DNA of 64,000 nucleotides. It comes from Hawksworthiomyces lignivorus. Its lineage: Eukaryota > Ascomycota > Sordariomycetes > Ophiostomatales > Ophiostomataceae. The stretch lies in assembly GCA_002917075.1 (NCBI GenBank), contig NTMA01000042.1, positions 62,001 to 126,000 on the forward strand. The letters run 5' to 3'. Made by a program: the position numbers and the translations under genes. The stretch's first letter is position 1. Every line of letters starts with the position of its first letter. Positions 23,673 to 35,442 of the stretch are shown here, in pieces. The notes under the pieces were generated by a model that did not search any database, was not told where the DNA came from, and worked only from the letters and a program-made list of their open reading frames with translations.

Positions 23673-25163
23673 ATGCCTGATGAGCGGACCGCTTTGTTAG
23701 ATCCGGGCTCAGCGCCAACCAGAAGTCACGATTTGCCCAATACGGCCCCCGGCGACACATATAACGAAAGCGGTCTCGCTAGTTGGATCGCCGAGATGGT
23801 GCTGCAAGCCAAGGCGTCGGTAATGGTGACATTGGCATACATGCTGCAGAATAGCCTACAAACAGTATCGGTACTGGTAGTAGGTCGGATATCGGCGGAT
23901 GCTCTGGCAACAGCGGCCTTCTCATACATGTTTGCAATGGCATCAGGATGGCTAGTGGCGCTTGGCGGTACGACTGCTATCGACACACTTGCTTCTAGCA
24001 GCTTCACCGGCACAACCGACAAGGGTAGCTTGGGCGTGCTTCTTCAAAGGGGAATTATTGTGCTGACTGGATTTTATGCTGTTGTCGCCATCGTATGGTG
24101 CGCGTCTGAACCGCTCTTCCGCATTCTCGGCCAGGAAGAAGTTATCTGTGTTCAGAGCGCGCGCTTTCTACAATTATTAATACCTGGAGGCCTTGGTTAT
24201 GTCTGGTTCGAGTGCGTGAAGAAGTTTCTGCAGGCACAGGGCCTATACCGCCCCGGAACTTACGTGCTACTTATTACGTCGCCGTTGAACGCCATTCTTA
24301 ATTACGTTCTTGTCTACCGCCTCGGCTTCGGCCTATACGGTGGCCCCATTGCCACTGGCATCGCCTACTGGCTTTCTTTTGCACTGCTTGTTGCATATGC
24401 CGCCTTTATTCAGGGCCGTGAGTGCTGGCATGGCTTGGCTCCCCGTAAGGCCCTTGAAAATATGGGATCATTCGCTCGTCTCGCCTTCCTCGGCGTGGTT
24501 CACGTCGGTACTGAATGGTGGGCTTTCGAGATTGTCGCTCTGGCAGCCGGCCGTCTTGGCACCCTCGCTCTGGCAGCTCAGTCTGTCATCATGACAATGG
24601 ACCAGATTATTAATACGATCCCATTTGGCCTTGGTGTTGCAGCTTCCGCCCGCCTCGGTAACTTGCTTGGTGCAAAGGATGTAATCGGCGCCAGTCGATC
24701 CGCGCATGCGGCTGCGCTGCTCTCAGTGTTGTTCGGCTCGATAATCCTTACAGTCTTGATGCTGTCCAAGAATTTTATTGGCAAGCTCTTTAGTGACGAC
24801 ACACGTGTCATCGCCTTAGTGGCCGACGTTATGCCTTACGTGGCCCTTTTCCAGATTGCTGACGGGCTCAACGGCAGCTGCGGCGGTGCGCTGCGCGGCA
24901 TGGGCCGTCAGTGGGTCGGCGCACTTGTCAACTGCCTCAGCTACTATTGTGGCGCTCTACCTGGCGGCATCTACCTAGCCTTCCATGGATGGGGTCTTTC
25001 GGGACTTTGGATGGGCCAGTGCGTCGCCCTCTTTCTTGTTGGCATCCTTGAATGGATCATCGTCGGGACACGCGACTGGCACGTGGAGGTCAAGCGCGCA
25101 TTTGACCGTCTTGAGGCTGGTGGCATCTCGACAATGCACACCGAAAATCCTACTGATGTTTAG
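23673..25163 (+). CDS. MATE-family efflux transporter
   Basis: A single-exon frame gives 496 aa from ATG 23673. The in-frame extension to 23469 is AT-rich leader and is rejected. Twelve hydrophobic segments fit the MATE fold: two six-helix halves, the first with ISADALATAAFSYMFAMASGW and the second with LGTLALAAQSVIMTMDQI and GLGVAASARLGNLLGA. The latter is the conserved VG-x-SxRxGNxxGA-like motif of the family. N- and C-termini are hydrophilic. Eukaryotic MATE proteins export organic cations or metabolites using a proton gradient. Next to an agmatinase-like gene, a polyamine or guanidine cation is a reasonable substrate guess, but only a guess. Confidence 0.9.
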   Translation: MPDERTALLDPGSAPTRSHDLPNTAPGDTYNESGLASWIAEMVLQAKASVMVTLAYMLQNSLQTVSVLVVGRISADALATAAFSYMFAMASGWLVALGGTTAIDTLASSSFTGTTDKGSLGVLLQRGIIVLTGFYAVVAIVWCASEPLFRILGQEEVICVQSARFLQLLIPGGLGYVWFECVKKFLQAQGLYRPGTYVLLITSPLNAILNYVLVYRLGFGLYGGPIATGIAYWLSFALLVAYAAFIQGRECWHGLAPRKALENMGSFARLAFLGVVHVGTEWWAFEIVALAAGRLGTLALAAQSVIMTMDQIINTIPFGLGVAASARLGNLLGAKDVIGASRSAHAAALLSVLFGSIILTVLMLSKNFIGKLFSDDTRVIALVADVMPYVALFQIADGLNGSCGGALRGMGRQWVGALVNCLSYYCGALPGGIYLAFHGWGLSGLWMGQCVALFLVGILEWIIVGTRDWHVEVKRAFDRLEAGGISTMHTENPTDV

Positions 25164-27329
25164 GTTTAAATTTCATTGTCTTTATATTTCAGCTGATCCT
25201 GGCTATGTAACGCTAAATCTAGCGGGAACCCCTAGGACAGAAAACACTAAAGTACAACTAATTGCTATTGAAAATGAGATTAGGGTGTTGATTGTGTAAA
25301 TGTGAATGTCCTCTTTTGGCCTCCTCCACGGCCTCTCTTGCTGTCCGCGCTGCGGCCTCCTTTCGCTGCTTCTGCGACCTTGATATTTAAATACATACAT
25401 TTGGAACTGATTGAGCCCTGCCTTTAAACCACCGAAATGGCTGCAGAAACGTGATACACAAAGATTTAGCCCCAGTAATCCGTCGAATTATTACTGCAGC
25501 ATACTCCGTGGGTTAAATACTACTCATGGGCCTATGAACACTAGATTCTAAGTGCTGTTTTTCAAGCTCACATTACTACCAAGATGGAGGGACGAAAGAG
25601 ATAAGTAGAGTTAGGTAGTAGTTAAAAGAAATAAGGGTTATATGTTATATAAAATAGTGAATTATTTCAAGAATCAAATTATTAATACTTACCAGTTTTA
25701 ACTAAAATGCCTCCAAATAGTTCTTTAAACGGGGCCTGCTATCACATCTGTCAAAAGATGTACGCCCAACCATATGAATATATGTGCCTTTTAAAGAAAG
25801 AGCAGTATTGCTGGAGATCCAAACATGGTTGTGGTCGCACAAACTGGGGGGTTGAGGGAGGCTGTGGAGGTATAACCAAAAGACAGAATAACTGCCTCTC
25901 AGGGCCTAACATCACGAGCATGAAGCAGATGTCTGGCCAATATAGGGGATACTCTCTTAAGTTAGGAGGGTTGTATAATTCTATTCAAATCCGAGTACGA
26001 TGCGGATAGACAGATTGGATAAGAAAATTAACAAAATAATGATAGTGATAATGAGGACAATTATAGCCGTTGTCGTTCAAGTACTTTCAAAGGTATAAAT
26101 GTTTATATGGTGGGGCATGTATCTTTTGGGCAGACATGTCAGCAGGCTCGTTTAAATCACCATTTTGGAGTCATTTCAGTCGAAGTTGGGAAGCATCTAC
26201 TTCATGAGACCCACAGATGACAAAGCGTGAGACTTTTAATTTACCATCTTCTCAGTTCGTTTGTGTACGCTACACAACAGAGGCTGGCTGTCACCTACAG
26301 CGTCGTTGGCGACTATTTAGGCATAATAGCTCCCACCAAACTATTTCAAGAGTTTATCGCTTCACCTGCTCCGTACGGCATAGCTAGTATGCAACTCCCG
26401 TGGACAGGCGAGTCCCAGCGCCCCACAGCCCATCCTCACAAGAACAATCGATCGAAGTACCGCCAAGGCGGATAGATTTCCTTTTTGGGTCATTTTCTTA
26501 TCACCAATTCCCCTGGCTATCTCACAAATTTTACTATCGCGTGGAGCACTAATTTTTTGTTTCAGTAACTCATGCCACACACAGACCTCCGATAAGAAAA
26601 AGCCATCCGACATTGTCGCAGTGATGCTGTCTTCCAAAACCCCTCACCGTTCCTCTCAAATAGCGGCAGCTCGGAAAAGGGTGGGGGGGGGGGGGCCAAC
26701 TTAATCCTGGTACCGTAAAAGCTTTCGTGTATACCCATAGCATTTTTAGCTTTGGTGAGAGCCCCAAGCCGTCATTCTGGCGTTCTTCCGCAGGCAAGGC
26801 TCACAGCAACCCTTGGCGATAAGCAACGGATTCCCTTTTTCCTAAGCGAATAGAATCATCCTTAAATGGCAATTTGTCCTTCTTATCCTTGTGTATTTGT
26901 ATTTGGTCCTATCATTGGTATTAGTGCTAAATGCGAATGGTTTCAGTTATCTGAGATATTTTTTATCTACACCGGGCATATGTCTGGTAAGACGATTCGT
27001 TCTCAGCCGGGTCGCCACAAGGCCCCTGTCCCAACGTGGAAGATCTTTTGAGATTACTTGCAGATTCAAATATATTGGACACGGGGTATTCGTGATATAT
27101 CGTATTTTTGCCTACTGTATTTTGAGTTGCATATGCTAGTAAATCTTGCCATCTTTCGTTCTTGTTTTCTGTCATTGTGTCTATTCTCACAACATTATAA
27201 TTCTGTGTTTCTGCAGGCCTTTTTTCAGCAGCAAAATTTTATCATAATTACAAGAGCCTCCCTGCAAGTCTCCTTCATAAGACTCCTGAAAAACATACCA
27301 GAATCTGAAATCAAACAAGACTGCCCGTC
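25164..27329. other. 2.2-kb intergenic region between the MATE and APC permease genes
   Basis: Contains a 100-codon cysteine-containing ATG ORF (25707-26009) without family, and a 13-nt G run (26683-26695). A minus-strand stretch near 25310-25390 reads as a charged Ala/Glu/Arg-rich segment (EAAARTAREAVEEAK) and could be a decayed coding tail. None is supported as a gene. A T-rich leader precedes the permease ATG. Confidence 0.5.
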
Positions 27330-29150
27330 ATGAGTTTCACCGACAAATCTGAAAAGACACCCGATAGCTCGCCGAATGAGCCCGATGAGGCCGTTATAGG
27401 TGTTTCGGAAACCAATGTTGAGGTCAATGCATCTGGTTATCGTGATCAACTGACTCGTCAATATGGTCTGCTGCGTGTGGCAGGTGCTGCCATTACCATC
27501 GATAACGCATGGGTCGTTTTGGGTTCATCAATTTCTGTATCTATCCGTAAGTTTCTCTTTGTTGAAGCTGAATGTCACTGTATAGTGGTGCGTTGATTGT
27601 GCTAGACGAGCTGGTGCTGGTGAAATCTCTTATATTGTCAATGTTTCATGTTCTGATGATCTTGTTCGTTCTACTATATACAGTGAACGGCGGCTTTCCA
27701 GGTATTATTTACGGCCTCATAGTGGCCACATTTTACTATGGCTTCATCGGCCTGAGCCTGGCTGAGCTAGCGTCAGCATTACCATCATCTGGTGGCGTCT
27801 ATCATTGGGCAATTATGGTGGCAGGACCCCGAAATGGTCGTGTCATTGGATTTTTCACAGGGTGGATTAACTTCTTCGGCTGGATGTTTGGCCTGGCATC
27901 GCTGGCGCAAGTAACGGCGAACACGCTGGTACAGATGTACTCGACTTACCATGTAGGCTTCGTGTCGGAGGCATGGCACGTCTACGTTGCGTACCTCGGC
28001 TTGTTGTGGCTGAGTGTGGCCTGTGTTGTGCTGGCGAACCGTCTGGTACCACATACGCAGAATCTGGGCATGTTCCTTGTTTTGGCCGGTGGCCTCGCTA
28101 CGATAATCACGCTTGCCGCTATGCCCAAGAAGCACGCATCAAACTACTTTGTTTGGGGTTCCTTCAATGAGAACAATGAGACCGGTTGGGGAAGCGGTGT
28201 GGCTTTCTTGACTGGCGTCCTCAGTGGTGCTTTCACCATTGGCACCCCCGACGCCATAAGCCACATGGCTGAAGAGGTCAAGGAGCCGCGCCGTAACTTG
28301 CCGAAGGGCATTTTGATGCAGATTGGCCTTGGTGGCCTATCGGCTTTTTTCTTTGCCATTGTCCTTGGCTATGCTACAAATGATATATCTGTGTTGCAGG
28401 GCGGCGTTAACACTTTTCCACTAGCTGCTATCTATAGCCAGGCCACTAACAATGCTGGCGCCACGTTCGGCCTACTCTTTATAATTTTCCTGTCACTCCT
28501 GTGCGGTGTCATCGGCACCGTCCTGACCGCGACTCGCGCCTACTGGGTACTTGCCCGCGACAATGCTGTCCCATTATCTTCTATCTTTAGCCGCGTTAAT
28601 GAGACGCTGAGCTGTCCAGTTGAGTCTACTCTTATTGTCGGTATAGTCGTCTCTGGACTTGGGGCGATTCCCATCGGCAGTTCAGTTGGTTTCACCAATC
28701 TAACTGGCTCTTTCATTATCCTTAATTCCGTCTCCTACGCCATCCCTTTCTCCGTCAACCTTTTGTATCTTCGTAAAAACTTCCGCCCTGGTCCATTCCA
28801 CTTGGGCAAGTTCGGCTTTATTATCAACATTCTGGCCGTCCTGTTCATTGGCCTATTCAACGTATTCTTCTGCTTCCGTAAGTATTTCTCTCAGTCCTTT
28901 ATAGCTTCAGTCTTTCGGCATCCCATTATATAGTGTATGATTTTTTTTTTTGCCCTACTACATTTACCTGAAATACTCATTAACACATCCGGCCCTAGCT
29001 GCTGCCTACCCGTTCGATGCAACGACTATGAATTACAACTGCGTCATTCTGGCTGGGGTCGTCTTCCTTACAGCTTTATGGTGGTTTGTGCATGCTGTCC
29101 GCTACTATCAAGCTCCACGTCTACAGATCGTGTATGTACATGATACATAG
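27330..29150 (+). CDS. APC-superfamily permease (choline/GABA/amino-acid permease type)
   Basis: The exons are 27330-27546, 27684-28877 and 28999-29150, totalling 1563 nt (520 aa). A hydrophilic N-terminus of about 50 residues is followed by twelve predicted TM segments. Family marks are GYRDQLTRQYGLLRVAGAAITIDNAW in TM1, LAELASALPSSGGVYHWA in TM2-3, the loop SHMAEEVKEPRRNLPKG, and a TM10 region with CPVESTL. This fits fungal choline/GABA/polyamine permeases of the APC group at the plasma membrane. Its place beside the agmatinase-like gene makes putrescine, GABA or guanidinobutyrate candidate substrates (inference). No lesion is seen. Confidence 0.9.
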
Positions 29151-30777
29151 ATATCTTTTCGAAGATGGGGCAAGTTGAATGGCTAGTCGGATTAGCTGCA
29201 TTGCAACAGAGGTATATTCACGGCAGCTCATAATAGTGTCGGCTAAACAACTTTAAATTTATTCCGTTGATTCCTTACTTATTATTATATGACACCAGCT
29301 ATTGCCATAAAACATTTGATTATCATTCTATAAACGGCTGTAACTCCTATTATCATCTATTTTGCCAATCCCCGGAGTGCCATTGAAACTCCCAATTTTG
29401 ACTTGATATGACGTATTGCCGAAATAACTAAGCAAATCACTCGGGTTATCTACTGTCGAAGACAATCTGATTCTGGGGAAGGCATAAACGCCCACAACAG
29501 ACCCCGCTCTAATCCACAACGGACATGAACCGAAGATGCGTTATACCATTTTAAGAAACTCCTACGGACTGGAGACTGTCGGAGTTCTGGATTTCCAGGT
29601 AGTGGTAATTGTCCTTATGTTGTAGCTGTAAACTGTCGCCCCTAGGTCCAAGAATAATAATGTAACTAGCTCATACCTCTACGGTCAGTCAGGCAATCGA
29701 TTCGTTAATGTCGATTAGGAGCTAATGTTGTCCGCACAATATTGGAGCTACTGAAGCTGGCGCTAATTTTGAAAGGCGGCACTGGTATTTATATGGAGAA
29801 ACCGAAAAAAAAAAAAGAACGTAAAGGGCCACCAAAATTAAGACAGATATCGCTCCCGCTCGTGAAACGCAGAAACATAAAGCCATTTGATAGATTGGAC
29901 ACACCAGTATCATTATTTACGATCTAAATCAAAAGAAAGCATTGGTTTATGCCAATATCCTACTGCTGCAATGCCACTCACTCTGGTTAACATTTCTGGA
30001 TTACGCTATTGAAATTTCGTCCTATTAATTAGTTTACCCAGTCGACAAAGATGTTCACTGTAAGCTATAGCGTTTAGTTATAAATCTGCCATCATTACGT
30101 TTAAATTTAAGAGCGTTCGATCGACTTTCTGTCATATATAACCCCGAAGAGTCATATTTTACCTTTCTCTAGTGGAGTCCGGGCTATCCAACTGCTATGC
30201 TCTAAGTCTGAAATTCGATAGTTTTCAGCTATAGTAACGAATAGCACCGGTTCTTCGATTGCTAACACTTATACATGTTGAAACTGTCTACTTCGAGAAG
30301 AGCTTATCTCTGACAATCACAAATGTCTGTGTCACTAAAGCTATTGCGGTCACGGAGTATTGTTACCACTCGGAGCATCACCGTCCCCACTCTATCTACC
30401 CCATTGTCCCCCGCTTTCTTGCCACGATTTTGTGAAATGTTTTAGTCTAATCTCCAACGCCAATGGGAGTTTCTCCGCTCAGGTCATGCTTCCAAAGTTG
30501 AGCGCGGACATTACGCCCAAGTGACCTGAGGGGAAAGCATGTGTAGTCAACCTTGCAGTTCCGGGAGCTCCTAAGCGTTGCGGAGGCGGACATGTTGTCG
30601 GAACGATGAACGTTGCGCCATTTTAAATATTTAGATCTATTCATCGTATTGCTGCTGCTGCACTGGGTCTTCTTCTTTTCCAAACATCTTATAATCCCTT
30701 TCTAAATCTAAACAACATATTCAAGAAGCAAATTTTGGGTACAATCTTGTCGCATATATCAATTCTTCTCTACTATA
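29151..30777. other. Intergenic region with FMO promoter; possible decayed ORF on the minus strand
   Basis: On the minus strand at about 29330-29680, broken frames give protein-like text (WIRAGSVVGVYAFPRIRLS; SDSLQSVGV) interrupted by stops. I cannot assign a family. The last 300 bp before the FMO start contain the inverted repeat listed separately and a CT-rich leader. Nothing else is seen. Confidence 0.4.
30478..30530. promoter_or_regulatory. Inverted repeat CTCAGGTCA ... TGACCTGAG upstream of the FMO gene
   Basis: Perfect 9-bp arms lie at 30478-30486 and 30522-30530 with a 35-bp spacer, about 250-300 bp before the FMO ATG. CATGCTT also recurs inverted beside the arms (left at about 30485, right at about 30535). 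It could be a regulator site; no function is proven. Confidence 0.4.
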
Positions 30778-32920
30778 ATGTCGACCATTCCAGCAGCCGC
30801 GAACGGCACGGCTCCCAAGCATGACAGCCGTATTATTGACCTACCGCAGACGGCGCACGTAACCAAGACCCCTAATGCCTGGAGAATTGCCTATGACTGG
30901 ATAAACAAACTCCAAGCTGTCTTTGCCTCCAACGATTTCTCAGACCTCAAGGACCTTTTCCACGAAGACTCGTGGTGGCGGGATATAATTACTTTACAGT
31001 GGGATTTCCGCACCATCCGCGGCAGAGAGCTAATCCAAAAATTTCTCGCCGAGAACCAGCAGTCGGGCCCCTTGAAAAGTTTCCATCTGCAAGAGGATGG
31101 ACAATTCCAGCCAAAGTTTGAAATAGTAGACAAGAACACCGGCTTTGCTTGGATCATTTCCCTTTTTCATTATGAGACGGGCATTGGCCATGGCTCTGGG
31201 GTTCTGAGACTTACACAAGAGCGGCCGGGTGAGTGGAAAGCTTTCGCAGTGTATACTACTCTACAAGAGCTGAAAGATTTTCCCGAGCCACTCAATGACA
31301 GGCGCCCCTATGGCACCATTGACACCATGCCAGGGGGTCTCAGTAAGGGAACATGGGTGGAACGGCGAGCGAAGCAAATCGAATTCCTCGATGAGGAGCC
31401 TCAAGTTCTTGTTATTGGTGCTGGTGAGTTGGCATTCATCAATGAATCACATATAAGATAGGAAAGTCAGATACTCATTATCGCAATCAGGTCAAGCGGG
31501 TCTCAATATTAGCGCTCGTCTGCAGCAAATTGGGCTCACCACTCTAGTCATCGACAAGAATAGCCGAGTTGGGGATAACTGGAGGAAGAGGTATAGAGTA
31601 AGTGGTTTTTCAGCACCAGACACTACTAAAAGAAACTAAACATAATGCTAATTTCAACACAAGACCCTCGTTACCCACGATCCAGCCGAATTCACCCACA
31701 TGGCCTACCTCCCCTTTCCCAAGAACTGGCCACAGTTCACGGCGAAAGATAAATTAGGTGACTGGTTTGAGGCCTACGCCTCGTTAATGGAGCTCAATGT
31801 CTGGACTAAGACCACTGTCACTAGCGCTATATTCGATGATTTGACTGCCAAATGGACTATTGAGCTGGTGCGCGACGGCGAATCTCGCACACTACGGCCC
31901 AATCACGTTGTCTTCTGCACAGGCCATGCTGGCGAGCCTTTGATTCCATCTTTCCCTGGGCAAGAGGAATTCAAGGGACAGGTCTACCACGGGAGCCAGC
32001 ACGAGGATGCCTCCAAAGCTGACGCTAAGGGTAAAAAGGTCATTGTTGTAGGCACTGGTAACAGTGGCCACGACATAGCCGAAAATTTTTATGAAAATGG
32101 TGCCCAGGTAACGATGCTGCAGCGGAGAGGAACTCACGTCCTGTCCCTAGATAAGGGAGTTTTTATGTTGCATGCTGGAATGCACGAGGATAACGGGTAA
32201 GTCGCAGCTATATCTACAGTATGCGACAATTATAATTCATTTCCTAACTTAAACTCTTTTTATAGTTCACCAACGGAGCTATGTGATATTGTCGGTGAAA
32301 GTCTACCCTACCCCATCATGTTCGCCTTAAACAGGAACTTGACCAAGAGAATCGCTGAAGCCGATAAGGAAATCATTACAGGCCTCGAGCGTGCTGGGTT
32401 CAAGCTCGACTGGGGAATTGATGGATCTGGTATCGCGAGTCTTTACTTCACCCGTGGCGGCGGTTATTATATTGATGTTGGCTGCAGCAAGCTCATCATT
32501 GATGGACAGATCAAAGTCCACCAGAATCCCAGTGGCATCTCAGGCTTCGCCAGCGACGCGATAGTCCTTGCAGACGGCACCAAGCTTGAGGCTGACGTGG
32601 TTGTCTTGGCTACGGGTTACGACAACATGAGAACTACCGTTAGCAAAATCATGGGTGAGAAAGTCGCATCACGATGTAAAGATGTCTGGGACCTAGATCA
32701 AGAAGGCGAACTGAACGCTGTACGTGCATAGAATTCTCCCTTCTGTGAGCACATTCATACTAACAACGCTATTTAGATGTGGCGGCCAAGTGGCCATCCT
32801 AACTTCTGGTACATGGGTGGTAATCTGGCAATTTGCCGCATCTACTCCAAGTATCTCGCCATGCAGATCAAAGCCGTCGAGGAAGGCTTGAACAAAAATG
32901 AGCGGCAAAGTGGATATTAG
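30778..32920 (+). CDS. Flavin-containing monooxygenase with NTF2/SnoaL-like N-terminal domain
   Basis: The exons are 30778-31423, 31491-31597, 31664-32196, 32266-32719 and 32777-32920, totalling 1884 nt (627 aa). Residues about 40-190 form an NTF2-like domain (WINKLQAVFASNDFSDLKDLF; HEDSWWRD). The FAD-binding GxGxxG is VLVIGAGQAGLNIS near residue 210, and VGTGNSGHD near 378 is the NADPH-binding motif. Between them lies the FMO fingerprint-like FKGQVYHGSQH, and VVVLATGYDN is the C-terminal ATG motif. GDNWRKRYR is typical of YUCCA-like and Baeyer-Villiger-like group B enzymes. Cytosolic. The substrate is unknown; a nitrogenous metabolite would suit the neighbours. Confidence 0.9.
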
Positions 32921-33138
32921 ATATACTAGACCAACTCTGTTTGTATTCGGGTCAGCGCTGCATCTATTTTAGAGTTATAAATAAATTTTGTTTATAGATA
33001 AGAGTTGAAGGATCTACGTTACTTATCAAGGCATCCTCTTTAATAGTTAAAATGCACAAGAGAGTATGACCAACGCATATTTCTTTGGATGTCTGTTCTT
33101 CTGTATACAAGCTATGTAAATATAGCTCCTTTTTGGCG

Positions 33139-35442
33139 CTAGAGAACATCAAAACCATTTCCATACATGAATCCACCAGCAGCACCAAGAAAATCAGCGT
33201 TAGCCTGCCCTTGAACAAGCCACGCAAAACTGTCCTCAAACCCAATGTTTAGAAGAGAGTTTGCAGGCTGATCCATACTCATATTTGGATTACCTGGTAC
33301 GGCTCTAATTCGAGTAATTGTAGCAGATGATGTTGGATTTAATATGGGTCGTGGAGATGCTGATCTTATAGTGGATCTATTATCTGTGATTGATTTCTAA
33401 GATTAGCTTTCAGCCAGGAGACAAATGTCATCTAGCACCAATATAGTGGAAGGCAGTCACATTCATACCTAGTACGCTTTGGATTATATCTCGTGCACGA
33501 AGCGCAATGTCAAGCGAAGATCCTAGGGCTTGCAAACATTCAACAGCTTCTCGCAAAGATTCCTTCCAACCCGTCGCCAAGGAATGATCCGGCATGTATA
33601 TCAAACACGTCGCCTGCACAAAGCTAGCAGTGATCAGCCAAGCTGTTGTGTACCACGCAAATCCTCTTCTAATGACTTCCTGGGATTTTAGGAATCTACT
33701 AATCGAGGCAGCACATTCATCTGCTGCCATGAGACACAAGCGAATGGGATCTGCTCTCAAACTTAGTTGAGCCCCTGCGGCAATAGCTTCGAACAAGAAA
33801 GGCCGGTGCAACACAATTCGCAAATTAAGCCCTCTCCAGATGAGGATCCTCTTTGGGAGCTCCAGCCGTGGTTCTAGGATAGCATGATCGGCAAAGAAAG
33901 CAGGCAAGTTATTCCTCCAGTACCGTATACTCTCTTCCAACTTCATGGCCTTGGCATAACTCGGTCGACGATGCGTCAGGAGCTCGTCGTGGACTAGATT
34001 GGCAATCTTGGCTAGCCTCACTTGTTCAATGAGACAGGATGCAACGGTGGGCTCCAGCTTTCCTCTAGGCATCTGATCCATGTCTACAACAAGATCCAAG
34101 TCATCCAAATTTTCCGGCAGTTGTACATTCACACCAGCCAAAGATGCTGCTGGTCGGCCTAGCGCCAGCTGTGCACCAGATATGAATACAAACAGGGTCC
34201 ACCATGTCCGTCGCCGAATCTCCATTGTGAATGGTGATGTGCTAGGCATATCGAACTCTCGGTGCAAGCCAATGGCCAATGCCATGCTGAAGGCGATACT
34301 AATGAGAATGAAACCAGCATTGGGCTTGTTGCGCTTTTGCAAATAGTTGGCTAGCAAAGTAAGGGCTTGAACATAGCCCAATGAGCCTTTTTCAAGAATG
34401 TCCATGCTTAAATGTTTTCGCGCCTCTTTAAAGAAAGGGAAGTCGCTCTTGGTATCGCTTGACCTACTAATGAATGCTCCAATCGATATTACTGAGTTAT
34501 ATAATAGGGGCCAGGAACCGTCTCGAGGCTTTGCAAGTGCACCTATTATAAGTCAGCTAAGTCTAAGTTTCAGGAAAATGATTTACGCAATAACATGGGA
34601 CACTGAGCGTACCGGACAATCGGGCCCGAAATGTGCCTTCATGCAAGATTGGGTATGCTGGATGGTAGAGTTCAAAGTAATAATCGATATACCGGTTCTT
34701 GGCCGCCAATGTATGCAATGCTGCATCTAGGGTCTCCTCATCATCTAACCCGGAGAGGGGGGAGGAATTATAGGTGATAGGGAGATAAGGTGGGAGTGAC
34801 TGAAGAAACTTGAGAGCTGCTATACCTGACTGTGGCCCAGTATAGCCCGATTTATGTGGATCGGCAGTCAGAAAGGCCATGCCGTCGATAGACCTTTCTG
34901 GATCTTCTGATTCATCAAATTCAAAATCCTCTGCGTTGAGGTGCTCCATTGGAGGCGCCGACAACTGCTCTGCTACATCTTCAGCTATATTTGCGTTGTG
35001 GCTATTATGCGTCACTGTACTCTGGGTATTTGGCGGTGGTGTTCCATCTTCGGACTGACTAGGAGTCTTAGGCAGACTTCTAAGAGTTGCTTCGAGATCT
35101 ACATCTGGGAGACATATTTTCCATGCCTTTTCCATTCTCCGCCGGATGCTTTCGCTCTCTTGCAGTCGCCTAGCTCAGCGAAAAGTGATGAGATTAGCCT
35201 ACGATCAATAGTGAAAAGATTACAGAGTTGGATTACCTTTGCAGCGAAACGAGTCTCTGCGACGGCGAGGAATATCTGCATGGTTTAGCATCGCGAGAAC
35301 AGTTGGTGCACGAGTCACCACCGGAGCATCGGATTTTTCGCCGCTTGCACTCATCACAGGCAAAAGACTTGCGCATGGGCCGAAGAGAGTCATAAGATTC
35401 GTTCATAGCTTCTGATTTAGCTGAAGAAATAGCAGCAGGCAT
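33139..35442 (-). CDS. Zn2Cys6 transcription factor with fungal-specific domain
   Basis: The exons are 35442-35237, 35169-34613, 34542-33469 and 33383-33139, totalling 2082 nt (693 aa). The finger is C-x2-C-x6-C-x5-C-x2-C-x6-C (FACDECKRRKIRCSGGDSC onward), then a basic linker and a heptad-like coiled coil (RLQESESIRRRMEKAW). The middle homology domain includes YYFELYHPAYPILHEGTFRARL, ALAIGLHREFDM and EIRRRTWWTLFVF. The last exon has to be joined by splicing at 33469; reading through stops after 14 residues. It is convergent with the FMO gene, 218 bp between stops. It may regulate this group or be unrelated. Confidence 0.88.

Noticed and set aside
25310..25390. Charged Ala/Glu/Arg-rich minus-strand stretch, possible transposase tail
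   Set aside because: Too short and low-complexity to assign.
25707..26009. Cysteine-containing 100-codon ORF
   Set aside because: No signal peptide or spacing typical of small secreted proteins; no family.
29330..29680. Protein-like broken frames on the minus strand
   Set aside because: Could be a decayed gene, but I could not match any family, so it is noted only in the gap entry.
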